From contig CP066692.1 of the NCBI GenBank assembly GCA_016432505.1, forward strand, positions 1 to 64,000: a stretch of 64,000 nt of DNA. Reading direction: 5' to 3'. Made by a program: the position numbers and the translations under genes. This DNA comes from Azosocius agrarius (GTDB lineage: Bacteria; Pseudomonadota; Gammaproteobacteria; UBA6186; Azoamicaceae). A model generated the notes under the pieces. That model saw nothing but the letters and a program-made list of their open reading frames with translations, was not told where the DNA came from and made no database searches. Positions 9,492-19,991 of the stretch are shown one piece after another (within the stretch, counting starts at the first letter, position 1; each line of letters opens with the position of its first letter).

Positions 9492-9872
9492 ATGTCTATT
9501 TCAAAAAATGATATACTTGAAGCTATAGGAAAAATGAATGTTCTTGAAATTGTTGATTTAATTAAATTGATGGAAGAAAAATTTAATGTGTCTGCTTCAA
9601 TGTCTTTTTCTGAAAAGCCTTTAGCTGTTTCAAAAATTGATAATGATAGTGTTGCAGAAAAAACAGAATTTTCTGTTTTTATGACTAGTTTTGGTGATAA
9701 TAAAGTTTCTGTTATTAAAGCTATAAGAGGTATAACTACTTTAGGTTTGAAAGAAGCAAAAACTTTAACTGAAAGTGTTCCAGTTAGTGTTAAAGATAAT
9801 GTAAGTAAAAAAGAAGCTGAAGATTTAAAAAAGATTCTTGAAGAAGCTGGAGCTTCAGTAGAAATAAAATAA
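9492..9872 (+). CDS. rplL: 50S ribosomal protein L7/L12
   Basis: A 126-residue stalk protein. The N-terminal dimerisation helices (DILEAIGKMNVLEIVDLIKLMEEKF) are joined by a hinge to the C-terminal domain (KVSVIKAIRGITTLGLKEAKTLTESVP) that recruits GTPase factors. Two ATGs are adjacent (9489 and 9492). I chose 9492 because it lies 6 bases after the AGGAG at 9481-9485, a better spacing than 3. Confidence 0.96.
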   Translation: MSISKNDILEAIGKMNVLEIVDLIKLMEEKFNVSASMSFSEKPLAVSKIDNDSVAEKTEFSVFMTSFGDNKVSVIKAIRGITTLGLKEAKTLTESVPVSVKDNVSKKEAEDLKKILEEAGASVEIK

Positions 9873-9902
9873 ATATTTTATTTAGTTATATTGGTTATAT
9901 TG

Positions 9903-9939
9903 ATAATATTAATAATACTGACAGTATTATTAATATTAT
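9903..9939 (+). promoter_or_regulatory. Long perfect hairpin between rplL and rpoB
   Basis: A perfect 17-bp inverted repeat (9903-9919 with 9923-9939) has a 3-base loop GAC. It is not followed by a T run, so it is not a standard terminator. In E. coli the rplL-rpoB space holds a partial terminator and an RNase III cleavage site that set the ratio of ribosomal protein to polymerase; this hairpin sits in the same place and could act likewise. Confidence 0.65.
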
Positions 9940-9982
9940 ATGATATATTTTAAATATATTTTTATAATGGTGAGATAACGTA

Positions 9983-12900
9983 ATGACAATTTTAGATGCT
10001 TCAGCTCTTTCTTTTGTTGAAAAAAAGAGAATTCGTGCAAATTATAGTAAATATGAGGATGCTATAAGAGTTCCACCTTTGCTTGAAATTCAATTAGAAT
10101 CTTATAAAAAATTTATATATTCTATATCAGATCCTTTTAATAAAAAATATGATAATTATGATTTAAAAAGTACTTTTGAATCTATTTTCCCTATTTATAG
10201 TTATTCTGAATATTCTTGTTTAGAATATATTTCTTATGAGATAGGTGATAATGAATTTGATGTGAATGAATGTAAAATAAAAAGTTTAACTTATTCTGTA
10301 CCTATAAAAGTTAATATTAAAATAATTATATATGATAAAGATTATTCTTTTGAAAAAAAAGTAATTAAAATTTCTAAAGAAGATAAAGTATATATTTGTG
10401 ATCTTCCTATAATGACTGAAAGGGGAACTTTTATTATTAATGGAAATGAAAGAGTTATTGTATCACAATTGCATAGAGCACCAGGAGTTTTTTTTGAGCA
10501 TGATAAAGGAAGAACTCATTCATCTGGTAAATTTTTGTATTCTGCTAGAATTATTCCTTATAGAGGGTCTTGGATTGATATAGAGTTTGATATTAAAGAT
10601 ATTCTTTTTGTAAGAATTGATAGAAGAAAAAAAATTCCAGCCACTATATTATTGAGAGCTTTAGGTAAAACTACTGAAGATATTTTGGATTTATTTGTGA
10701 AAAGTACTACTTTTTTTAATAAAAATAATAAAATTTTTTTAAAAATTGATTTTGAGCAATTGCGTGGGACAATTGCTATGTTTGATATTAAAATATTGGA
10801 TAATATTTTAGTTAAAAATGGACGGTGTATTTCTATAAAACATTTGCAAAAATTAATGGATAATGGCATTCAAGAAATTTTAGTTCCTGATGATTATGTT
10901 CTAGGAAAAGTTTTATCTAAAAATGTTATTGATAGTGAAAATAATATAATAATAAAGTCTAATGTTAAAATTACTAACAATGAATTAAAATTGATTTTAG
11001 ATAAAAATATTTGTGTATTTTATACTATTTATACAACAGATATTGATAATAGATCTTATATTTCTGACACTTTATCTATTGATGAAATTGAACATCCAAT
11101 AGAAGCTTTATTAGAAATTTATAAAGTAATGAGGCCTGGTGAGCCACAAAATAAAGATGCTGCTGAAAAATTATTTAAAAATTTGTTTTTTAATCTTTCT
11201 AGATATGATTTATCATTTGTTGGAAGAATGAAACTTAATCTTAGAATTGGAAAAAGTGATACAACTGGTTCATTAATATTATTATCGGATGATATTATTT
11301 CTATATTTAAAATTTTAATATCCATTAAAGATGGAAAAGGAGATGTAGATGATATAGATCATTTAGGAAACAGACGTGTTAAAACTGTAGGAGAGATGAC
11401 TGAAAATCAATTTCGTATTGGCCTTGTTAGAATGGAAAGAAATGTTAAAGAAAAATTGTCTTCAATTGAAGTAGATGAAATAATTCCTAAAGATATAATA
11501 AATTCTAGTGTTTTAGTCTGTTCTATAAAAGAATTTTTTTCATCTAGTCAACTTTCTCAATTTATGGATCAAAATAATCCGTTATCTGAAATAACACATA
11601 AAAGGAGAATTTCAGCTTTAGGCCCTGGAGGATTAACTAGAGAAAGAGCAAGTTTTGAAGTAAGAGATGTTCATAATACACATTATGGAAGAATTTGTCC
11701 TATAGAAACTCCTGAAGGGCCTAATATTGGTTTAATAAATTCTTTGGCTATTTATGCTAAAGTTAATAATTATGGCTTTTTAGAAACTCCTTATAAAAAA
11801 ATAGTAAATTGTTTTGTTATAGATGAAATTAATTATTTATCTGCAATAGAAGAAGGTATGTATGTTATTGCACAGGCAAATATTTTATTAGATGAAAATA
11901 AAAAAATAAAAGAAGATTTAATTTTATGTAGATATAATGGTGAATTTATATATTTACCATCTGAAAAAGTAAATTATATGGATGTTTCTTCAAAACAAAT
12001 TGTATCTATTGCTGCAGCGTTAATTCCTTTTTTAGAGCATGATGATGCAAATAGAGCTTTAATGGGGTCAAATATGCAAAGACAAGCTGTTCCTTTAATT
12101 TTTAATGAAAAACCTTTAGTTGGAACAGGAATGGAAAGAGTAGTTGCGGTTGATTCTGGGGTAACTGTTATTGCAAAACGTGGTGGTATTGTTGATTTTG
12201 TTGATGCTTTTCGCATAATTATTCGTGTAAATGATAATGAAATGTGTTTTTCTCAAATTGGAATTGATATATATAACTTGATTAAGTATGAAAAATCTAA
12301 TCAAAATACTTGTATTAATCAAAAACCAATAGTTTATCCAGGAGATATAATTAAAAAAAATGATGTTTTGGCAGATGGGCCTTCTACTGATTTAGGGGAA
12401 TTAGCTTTAGGACAAAATGTTTTAGTTGCTTTTGTTCCGTGGTATGGGTATAACTTTGAAGATTCAATTATAATTTCTGAAAAATTGGTAGAAAATAATA
12501 AATTTACAAGTATACATATTGAGGAATTGGTTTGCATTGCAAGAGATACAAAATTGGGAATGGAAGATATTACTTCTGATATTCCTAATGTATTAAGTTA
12601 TTCTTTAAGAAATCTTGATGAATCTGGTATTGTATGTATTGGAGCAAGTGTTAAATCAGGAGATATTTTAGTTGGTAAAATTACTCCAAAAGGGGAAACT
12701 CAATTAACTCCTGAAGAAAAATTATTACGTGCAATATTTGGAGAAAAAGCTTCTGATGTAAAAGATACTTCTTTAAGAGTTCCTTCTGGAATGAATGGAG
12801 TTGTTATAGATGTGCAAATTTTTATTAGAGATGGAATAAAAAAAGATATTAGATATTTGTCTATAAAAAAACAAGAATTTGAGAAAATAAAAAGAAATTT

Positions 12901-14080
12901 AAATGATGAATTAAGAATAAAAGTTGATGATTTTTATAAAAGAGTTAAATTATTGTTATTAGGTAAATGTTTGAGTGTTGGTGAAAAAATAACTGAAGAT
13001 TATTTAAATAATTTATCTAAAGATAAATGGTTGCAGTTAATTTGTAAAGATACTGTCATTAATGATCAATTGAATGTTACTTTTAATCAATTAAAAGAAA
13101 TTTATCATAAACATGATATATGTTTAGAAATTAAGTATAAAAAGATAAATGAATTTGATGATTTATCTCCTGGAATTTTAAAAATCATTAAAGTTTTTTT
13201 ATCTATAAAAAGGCAAATTCAATCTGGAGATAAAATGTCCGGAAGACATGGAAATAAAGGAGTTATATCTAAAGTTGTTCCAGTAGAAGATATGTTGTAT
13301 CTTTCAGATGGAACACCAATTGATATGATCCTAAATCCTTTAGGAGTGCCATCTAGAATGAATATAGGTCAAATTTTGGAAACTCATTTAGGTTTGGCAT
13401 CTAAAAATTTGGGAGTAAAACTTTGTAAGTTTATAGAAAATGATATTTCTAATGATAATGTTATTAAATTTCTTGATATGGTTTATAATCATGTTTATTT
13501 GAATGGTTATAGTCAAGCTAAAATTTTTGATTTTAAAAATTTAAGCATTAAAGATTTATTTGTGTTAGTTGATAATTTAAAAAATGGTATACCAATTGCT
13601 ACTCCTGTTTTTGATGGTATTTCTGAAAATAAAATAAAAGATTTGTTGAAACTTGCCGATATGCCAGAATCTGGTCAAGTTATTTTATATGATGGACAAA
13701 CAGGATGTGCTTTTGATAGACCTGTAACAGTTGGATATATGTATATGTTAAAATTAAATCATTTAGTTGATGATAAACTTCATGCAAGATCTACTGGATC
13801 TTATAGTCTTATTACACAACAACCATTGGGTGGAAGATCTCAATTTGGAGGTCAGCGTTTTGGAGAAATGGAGGTTTGGGCACTTGAAGCTTATGGAGCC
13901 GCATATACATTACAAGAAATGTTAACAGTTAAATCTGATGATATTGAAGGAAGAACTAAGATATATAAAAACATTGTTGATGGGAAACAGGATATGGAAG
14001 CTGGAACTCCTGAATCTTTTAATGTATTAATTAAAGAAATTCGTGCTTTAGGTTTAAATATTGAATTAGAACAAGATTAA
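9983..14080 (+). CDS. rpoB: DNA-directed RNA polymerase subunit beta
   Basis: A full-length 1365-residue beta subunit (1342 in E. coli). The rifampicin-region block SQLSQFMDQNNPLSEITHKR, the ALGPGGLTRERA motif, the YNFEDSI motif and the C-terminal GRSQFGGQRFGEMEVWALEA motif are all visible. It forms one jaw of the polymerase active centre with RpoC. The start ATG at 9983 fits the family N-terminus. It is separated from rplL by about 110 bases holding a long hairpin, and from rpoC by 16 bases. Confidence 0.99.
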   Translation: MTILDASALSFVEKKRIRANYSKYEDAIRVPPLLEIQLESYKKFIYSISDPFNKKYDNYDLKSTFESIFPIYSYSEYSCLEYISYEIGDNEFDVNECKIKSLTYSVPIKVNIKIIIYDKDYSFEKKVIKISKEDKVYICDLPIMTERGTFIINGNERVIVSQLHRAPGVFFEHDKGRTHSSGKFLYSARIIPYRGSWIDIEFDIKDILFVRIDRRKKIPATILLRALGKTTEDILDLFVKSTTFFNKNNKIFLKIDFEQLRGTIAMFDIKILDNILVKNGRCISIKHLQKLMDNGIQEILVPDDYVLGKVLSKNVIDSENNIIIKSNVKITNNELKLILDKNICVFYTIYTTDIDNRSYISDTLSIDEIEHPIEALLEIYKVMRPGEPQNKDAAEKLFKNLFFNLSRYDLSFVGRMKLNLRIGKSDTTGSLILLSDDIISIFKILISIKDGKGDVDDIDHLGNRRVKTVGEMTENQFRIGLVRMERNVKEKLSSIEVDEIIPKDIINSSVLVCSIKEFFSSSQLSQFMDQNNPLSEITHKRRISALGPGGLTRERASFEVRDVHNTHYGRICPIETPEGPNIGLINSLAIYAKVNNYGFLETPYKKIVNCFVIDEINYLSAIEEGMYVIAQANILLDENKKIKEDLILCRYNGEFIYLPSEKVNYMDVSSKQIVSIAAALIPFLEHDDANRALMGSNMQRQAVPLIFNEKPLVGTGMERVVAVDSGVTVIAKRGGIVDFVDAFRIIIRVNDNEMCFSQIGIDIYNLIKYEKSNQNTCINQKPIVYPGDIIKKNDVLADGPSTDLGELALGQNVLVAFVPWYGYNFEDSIIISEKLVENNKFTSIHIEELVCIARDTKLGMEDITSDIPNVLSYSLRNLDESGIVCIGASVKSGDILVGKITPKGETQLTPEEKLLRAIFGEKASDVKDTSLRVPSGMNGVVIDVQIFIRDGIKKDIRYLSIKKQEFEKIKRNLNDELRIKVDDFYKRVKLLLLGKCLSVGEKITEDYLNNLSKDKWLQLICKDTVINDQLNVTFNQLKEIYHKHDICLEIKYKKINEFDDLSPGILKIIKVFLSIKRQIQSGDKMSGRHGNKGVISKVVPVEDMLYLSDGTPIDMILNPLGVPSRMNIGQILETHLGLASKNLGVKLCKFIENDISNDNVIKFLDMVYNHVYLNGYSQAKIFDFKNLSIKDLFVLVDNLKNGIPIATPVFDGISENKIKDLLKLADMPESGQVILYDGQTGCAFDRPVTVGYMYMLKLNHLVDDKLHARSTGSYSLITQQPLGGRSQFGGQRFGEMEVWALEAYGAAYTLQEMLTVKSDDIEGRTKIYKNIVDGKQDMEAGTPESFNVLIKEIRALGLNIELEQD

Positions 14081-14096
14081 ATTTAGGAGTTATCTT

Positions 14097-17000
14097 TTGG
14101 ATAAAATGCGTAATTTATTGGAAAATAAAATTGAACATTCTGACATTGCAGGAGTTTCTTTTGGTTTAGCCTCACCTGAATTAATAGAATCTCGGTCTTA
14201 TGGGCAGGTTAAAAAACCTGAAACTATAAATTATAGGACTTTTAAGCCTGAAAGAGATGGGTTATTTTGTGCTAAAATTTTTGGACCGATAAAAGATTAT
14301 GAATGTTTGTGTGGTAAATATAAAAGGTTGAAGCATAGAGGAATTGTTTGTGAAAAATGTGGTGTAGAAGTTACATTATCTTCTGTAAGACGTAAAAGAA
14401 TGGGTCATATTGATTTAGCTACATCTGTTGCTCATATATGGTTTTTAAAATCATTGCCATCTAGAATAGGATTACTTTTAGGGATGGCACTTAAAGATGT
14501 TGAAAGAATTTTATATTTTGAATTGTATGTTGTTATTGATCCAGGAATGACTGTTTTAGATAAAGGAATGTTATTAACCGAAGAAGATTATTTGGAAGCT
14601 TTTGAACAATATGGAGATGAATTTGATGCTCAAATGGGGGCTGATGCGATTAGACAATTATTGTCTATTTTAGATTTGCAAGAAGAGGCAAGATATTTAA
14701 AAGAAGAGATTATAATAACGTCTTCTGAGACAAAAATAAAAAAACTTCAAAAGAGATTAAAAATTATTGAATCTTTTATGAATTCTGATAATAAACCAGA
14801 ATGGATGATTTTAACTATGTTACCTGTTTTGCCTCCAGATTTACGTCCTCTTGTTCCTTTAGATGGTGGTAGATTTGCCACTTCTGATCTTAATGATTTA
14901 TATAGAAGAGTTATAAATAGAAATAATAGATTAAAACGGTTATTTGAATTGAATGCTCCTGATATTATTGTAAGAAATGAAAAAAGAATGCTTCAAGAAT
15001 CCGTTGATGCTTTATTAGATAATGGTAGAAGAGGAAAAATTATTACTGGGTCTAATAAGCGTCCATTAAAATCTTTAGCTGATATGATAAAAGGAAAACA
15101 AGGAAGATTTAGGCAAAATTTATTGGGAAAAAGAGTTGATTATTCTGGAAGATCTGTAATTGTTGTTGGACCTAATTTGAAACTTCATCAGTGTGGAATA
15201 CCAAAAAAAATGGCTTTGGAATTGTTTAAGCCTTTTATATTTAGTAAATTAGAATTTAGGGGATTGGCTAGTACAGTTAAAGCGGCTAAAAAATTAGTTG
15301 ATAAAGAAGGTATTGAAGTATGGGATGTTTTGGCTGATGTCATCAAAGAGCATCCAGTGTTATTAAATAGAGCTCCAACTTTACATAGACTAGGTATACA
15401 AGCGTTTGAACCTTTATTAATAGAAGATAAAGCTATTCAATTACATCCGTTGATTTGTGGTGCATTTAATGCTGATTTTGATGGAGATCAAATGGCTGTT
15501 CATATTCCTTTAACAATAGAAGCTCAATTAGAATGTCGTGCTTTGATGATGTCTACTAATAATATATTATCTCCAGCAAATGGTGATCCTGTGATAGTAC
15601 CTTCTCAAGATATGGTTTTAGGTTTATATTATTTAACACGAGAAAAATTGAATGTTTTAGGGGAAGGAATGTGTTTTAGTGATGTTTTAGAGGTGAGAAG
15701 AGCTTATGAAGAAGGGGCTATTTCTTTACATGCTAAAATAAAAATAAGATTAGATAAATTTATGAGTAAAGATGATAAAACTTGCGTTATTAATACAAGT
15801 GTTGGCAAAGCTTTATTGTCTGAAATTTTACCTAAAGGAATGTTTTTTGATTTTATAAATAAAACTATGACTAAAAAGATGATTTCTCCTCTTATTAATA
15901 TATGTTATAGGGATTTTGGTTTAAATGCTACTGTATTATTTGCTGATCAATTAATGTATACTGGATTTTTATATGCTACACGGTCTGGAATATCTATATG
16001 TATAAATGATTTAATTATTCCTTCTAAAAAAGTTGATTATATTTTAAAAGCTGAATTTGAAGTTAAAGAAATTGAAAGGCAATATGATTCTGGATTAGTA
16101 ACTTATGGTGAAAGATATAATAAAATTATAGATATATGGTCTAAAACTAATGAACAAGTTGCCAGTGCCATGATGAGAGAATTAGAATCAGAGAATTTTT
16201 ATACTTTTGATGGAAATTTTGTAAAACAAGAATCTTTTAATTCTATTTATATGATGGCTGATTCTGGAGCAAGAGGATCAGTTGAACAAATGAGACAACT
16301 TTCTGGTATGAGAGGATTAATGGCAAAACCTGATGGTTCAATAATAGAAACTCCTATTATAGCAAATTTTAGGGAAGGATTGAATGTTTTACAATACTTT
16401 ATATCTACTCATGGAGCTCGTAAAGGTTTAGCAGATACTGCCTTAAAAACAGCTAATTCTGGATATTTAACTAGAAGATTAGTTGATATTTCTCAAGATG
16501 TGATTGTAAGTGAAAAAGATTGTGGCACAACTAAAGGATTAGTTATGGTTTCTTTAATTGAAGGAGGGGATGTAGTTGATACTTTAGTAGATAGAGTTTT
16601 AGGTAGAGTATTATTAGAAAATATATATGATGTTAAAACTGGTAATTTATTATTATCTGAAAAAACTATATTAACGGAAAAATTAATTTCTTATATAGAA
16701 CAGTGTGGATTGGATGAAATAAAAGTACGATCAGTTATTACTTGTGAAACTAAATATGGTGTATGTTCATATTGTTATGGTAGAGATTTAGCTAGAGGAA
16801 ATTTAGTTCATATGGGAGAAGCTGTTGGAGTTATTGCGGCTCAATCTATTGGTGAACCAGGAACGCAATTAACTATGAGAACATTTCATATTGGAGGGGC
16901 TGCTTCTAAAATTGTTGTTTCAAGTGATATTCAAGTCAAAAATAATGGTGTTGTTAAATTTTATAATATTAAATTTGTTAAACATATTAAGGATCATTTT

Positions 17001-18275
17001 GTTGTTGTATCTAGATCTGGAATTTTGATTATAACTGATTTTTTTGGTAGAGAAAAAGAGCGCTATAAAATTCCTTATGGAGCTGAGTTAAATGTTAAAG
17101 ATTGTGAAAAAGTTGTTTCTGGGCAAATAGTTGCTACGTGGGATCCTCATAATCGTCCTATTATAACAGAAGTTGCTGGAAGAATTAAATATGTTGATTT
17201 AATTGATAATATAACTATGAATTATCAAGTAGATGAAATTACTGGATTAGCCACTATTGTTGTAATGGATCCAAAACATCGTAGTAGTGCTAATAATAGA
17301 CCTATGATAAAATTAATTGATGATAATGATAATGATTTATGTTTAGCTGGTACTAATTTTCCAGCACATTATTTTTTACCAGCTGGGACTATTATAAGTA
17401 TTGATAATAATTCTCATGTTGGAATTGGGGATGTAATAGCTAAAATGCCTCAAGAAACTTCTAAAACTAGAGATATTACTGGTGGATTACCTCGTGTTGC
17501 TGATTTATTTGAAGCTAGAAAACCTAAAGATCCTGCTATTTTGGCAGAAGTTTCTGGAATTGTTTCTTTTGGAAAAGAAACAAAAGATAGAAGACGTTTA
17601 GTTATTACAACAGCTAATGGTAATGCATATAATGTGTTAATTCCTAAATGGAGACATATAAATGTATTTGAGGGAGAATCTATACAAAAAGGAGAAATTA
17701 TATCTGAAGGTGCATTAAATTCTCATGAAATTTTAAGATTGTTAGGTGTTGATGCATTAGCTAATTATATAGTTAAAGAGGTGCAAGATGTTTATAGATT
17801 ACAAGGTGTAAAAATAAATGATAAACATATAGAGGTTATTTTAAGACAAATGTTAAAAAAAGTTGTAATTGTTAATCCTGGTGACACTGGTGTATATGAT
17901 GGAGAACAGTTTGATATAAACGTTATAAAGGAATTAAATAATAAAATTTCTGGTAAAGCTAATTTAGCAAAGTATGAAAGAATATTATTAGGTATAACAA
18001 AAGGATCTTTATCTACAGAATCATTTATATCTGCAGCATCTTTTCAAGAAACAACAAGAGTTTTAACTGAATCAGCTATATGTGGAAAAAAAGATCTATT
18101 AAAAGGATTAAAGGAAAATGTTATGGTTGGAAGATTAATTCCAGCTGGAACAGGATTAGAATATCACAGAAAATATAGAAATATGTATTTAGATACTGAA
18201 GAAATAGATGGTTATATTTCTCAAAATGATATAGAAAAAGCTTTGGGACGACCATTATGTGTAGAATATATATAG
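14097..18275 (+). CDS. rpoC: DNA-directed RNA polymerase subunit beta'
   Basis: A full-length 1392-residue beta' subunit (1407 in E. coli). The N-terminal zinc site (CLCGKY through CEKCGVEV), the catalytic Mg-binding NADFDGDQMAVH, the bridge-helix/trigger-loop region and the second zinc site (CETKYGVCSYCYGRDL) are present. I chose the TTG at 14097 because AGGAG at 14085-14089 lies seven bases upstream; the ATG at 14106 would be 16 bases away. It ends with TAG, 4 bases from the convergent yciB stop. Confidence 0.99.
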   Translation: MDKMRNLLENKIEHSDIAGVSFGLASPELIESRSYGQVKKPETINYRTFKPERDGLFCAKIFGPIKDYECLCGKYKRLKHRGIVCEKCGVEVTLSSVRRKRMGHIDLATSVAHIWFLKSLPSRIGLLLGMALKDVERILYFELYVVIDPGMTVLDKGMLLTEEDYLEAFEQYGDEFDAQMGADAIRQLLSILDLQEEARYLKEEIIITSSETKIKKLQKRLKIIESFMNSDNKPEWMILTMLPVLPPDLRPLVPLDGGRFATSDLNDLYRRVINRNNRLKRLFELNAPDIIVRNEKRMLQESVDALLDNGRRGKIITGSNKRPLKSLADMIKGKQGRFRQNLLGKRVDYSGRSVIVVGPNLKLHQCGIPKKMALELFKPFIFSKLEFRGLASTVKAAKKLVDKEGIEVWDVLADVIKEHPVLLNRAPTLHRLGIQAFEPLLIEDKAIQLHPLICGAFNADFDGDQMAVHIPLTIEAQLECRALMMSTNNILSPANGDPVIVPSQDMVLGLYYLTREKLNVLGEGMCFSDVLEVRRAYEEGAISLHAKIKIRLDKFMSKDDKTCVINTSVGKALLSEILPKGMFFDFINKTMTKKMISPLINICYRDFGLNATVLFADQLMYTGFLYATRSGISICINDLIIPSKKVDYILKAEFEVKEIERQYDSGLVTYGERYNKIIDIWSKTNEQVASAMMRELESENFYTFDGNFVKQESFNSIYMMADSGARGSVEQMRQLSGMRGLMAKPDGSIIETPIIANFREGLNVLQYFISTHGARKGLADTALKTANSGYLTRRLVDISQDVIVSEKDCGTTKGLVMVSLIEGGDVVDTLVDRVLGRVLLENIYDVKTGNLLLSEKTILTEKLISYIEQCGLDEIKVRSVITCETKYGVCSYCYGRDLARGNLVHMGEAVGVIAAQSIGEPGTQLTMRTFHIGGAASKIVVSSDIQVKNNGVVKFYNIKFVKHIKDHFVVVSRSGILIITDFFGREKERYKIPYGAELNVKDCEKVVSGQIVATWDPHNRPIITEVAGRIKYVDLIDNITMNYQVDEITGLATIVVMDPKHRSSANNRPMIKLIDDNDNDLCLAGTNFPAHYFLPAGTIISIDNNSHVGIGDVIAKMPQETSKTRDITGGLPRVADLFEARKPKDPAILAEVSGIVSFGKETKDRRRLVITTANGNAYNVLIPKWRHINVFEGESIQKGEIISEGALNSHEILRLLGVDALANYIVKEVQDVYRLQGVKINDKHIEVILRQMLKKVVIVNPGDTGVYDGEQFDINVIKELNNKISGKANLAKYERILLGITKGSLSTESFISAASFQETTRVLTESAICGKKDLLKGLKENVMVGRLIPAGTGLEYHRKYRNMYLDTEEIDGYISQNDIEKALGRPLCVEYI

Positions 18276-18279
18276 GCAT

Positions 18280-18810
18280 TTATTTTTTATGTATATATTT
18301 TATATATATATATTGTATGAATGTAAATATTACAATTAATGATGTTATTCCAAATATTTTAAAGTAAACCCATACTTTTATATTAAATGTATAGGAAATA
18401 TATATATTTATTATTGCGATTATTATGAAAAAAATACCCCATATGTAATTTAACGTTATCCAAACTTCTTGAGGTAATTTTATTATATGATTTCCTATAT
18501 TTTTTAGAATTAATTTATTTTGATTTTTAGTATTAGTGATAAGAATTAATCCTATTATTGTATATATAATGGTAAGTTTCCACTTTATAAATAATTCATT
18601 TTGTAATATTATTGTTAAAGATCCTAATGTAATTAAGATAATTATTATATAAAATTTTTTATTGTATTCATTATTTTTTTTAATTTTATAATGTAATATT
18701 GTATTTATTATGTTTATTATTATTATTGTTATAATTGCATAATAAATGTTACTGTATTGAAATAATATGAAAAAAAATAGTAATTGTGATATATTTAGTA
18801 AATTGTTCAT
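18280..18810 (-). CDS. yciB: YciB/IspZ inner-membrane septation protein
   Basis: A 176-residue, five-to-six-segment membrane protein. It keeps family motifs LFIKWKLTIIY, LPQEVWITLNYIWGIFF and VWVYFKIFG in the family order. In E. coli YciB is linked to cell-envelope synthesis and septum formation. Its stop lies 4 bases from the rpoC stop on the other strand, so the two transcripts must overlap at their ends. Confidence 0.85.
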   Translation of the reverse strand: MNNLLNISQLLFFFILFQYSNIYYAIITIIIINIINTILHYKIKKNNEYNKKFYIIIILITLGSLTIILQNELFIKWKLTIIYTIIGLILITNTKNQNKLILKNIGNHIIKLPQEVWITLNYIWGIFFIIIAIINIYISYTFNIKVWVYFKIFGITSLIVIFTFIQYIYIKYIHKK

Positions 18811-18961
18811 TTTTTTTTTTTATTTTATTAATTATTATTTATATTTTATACTATTTGTTGAAGTTTTTATTTTATTATGAGTTATCTATTTTAAAAAAAA
18901 TTATATTAAAATAGTTATATTTTAAATCAAATTTTGATATTTATTAATATATTTTATTAAT

Positions 18962-19723
18962 TTAAGTTTTGTAAATGTTAATATTTTTATTAATAATAAA
19001 TGTTTTATATTTATTATTTTTATTTTTGTTACTTATAAGATAAGTGTATATATTTATTAAATTTTTTATATTTGTCGAAAAATTTTTATTTAAACCTGGA
19101 AATTCTTTTTTGTATAAATTTGTATTATGCATTTTTAATTGTATTTGATTTATTTTTATATTTGATATATTTTTGTATTCGCTATGAATTATTTTTATTA
19201 ATGTTTGTAAGGCAGCATTTGCACATGCGTATCCACTCCAATATGTATCTAAATTTGATATATTATAGGTAGTGAATATGATTGAAGGATTTTTTGATAA
19301 TTTTATTAATGGGACGATAGTTTTTGTTGTCATGAAAATATTATAAAAATTGAAATTCATTACTTTATATAATTCTTGTATTTCATATTGTTCTATAGGT
19401 GTAGAATTTCCTAATATTGGTATATTATATATAATGCCATCTACTCTTCCAAAAGTTTTATATATATTTTGTGAAAATTTATAATAATCTTTATTTGTTG
19501 AACAATTTGGATAAAAAAAGATGTTTTGTTTTTGCTTAATTGTCATTTTACTATATAATGTTGATAAAATATTTGTAGATTTTTCTAAAATTATTAATTT
19601 TGCTCCACAATTTATAAATGATTTTATAATTTTATTTTCTATATTTTCATATAATTTTATAATCAATATTATTTTGTTTTTTAATGAAAATTCGTTAGGA
19701 GTATATAATATTCTATTGTTCAT
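18962..19723 (-). CDS. YciK-like short-chain dehydrogenase with lost catalytic motifs
   Basis: A 253-residue Rossmann-type protein whose N-terminus (YTPNEFSLKNKIILI) and middle (GRVDGIIYNIPILGNSTPIE) line up with E. coli YciK. The SDR cofactor loop TGxxxGIG is gone (IKLYENIEN in its place). The NAG motif is reduced to N-I-P. In the active site YxxxK has become Y-A-C-A-N (residue Lys replaced by Asn). So it is unlikely to bind NAD(P) or reduce anything in the normal way. It is still an intact open frame of normal length, which suggests recent inactivation or a non-enzymatic role. Confidence 0.65.
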   Translation of the reverse strand: MNNRILYTPNEFSLKNKIILIIKLYENIENKIIKSFINCGAKLIILEKSTNILSTLYSKMTIKQKQNIFFYPNCSTNKDYYKFSQNIYKTFGRVDGIIYNIPILGNSTPIEQYEIQELYKVMNFNFYNIFMTTKTIVPLIKLSKNPSIIFTTYNISNLDTYWSGYACANAALQTLIKIIHSEYKNISNIKINQIQLKMHNTNLYKKEFPGLNKNFSTNIKNLINIYTYLISNKNKNNKYKTFIINKNINIYKT

Positions 19724-19991
19724 AATGTTGTTATATTAATTTATAATTTCATATTATATCATGAAATGGTTATAATATTTTATTGTATTTTTTTTGATAT
19801 TATATATATATTTTTTTTTTTAAAGGGTGTTAAATTATTATTTTTTTATTATTGTATTATATGTATTTTAATAAAATTTATTATTTTTGTATAATTAAGT
19901 TAATATAGTATTAATTTTTATTAATGTTTTAAAATTAAAATTTTTTAATAATTAATAATTTATATGTTGTTTGCGTGGATGATGTTTATAT

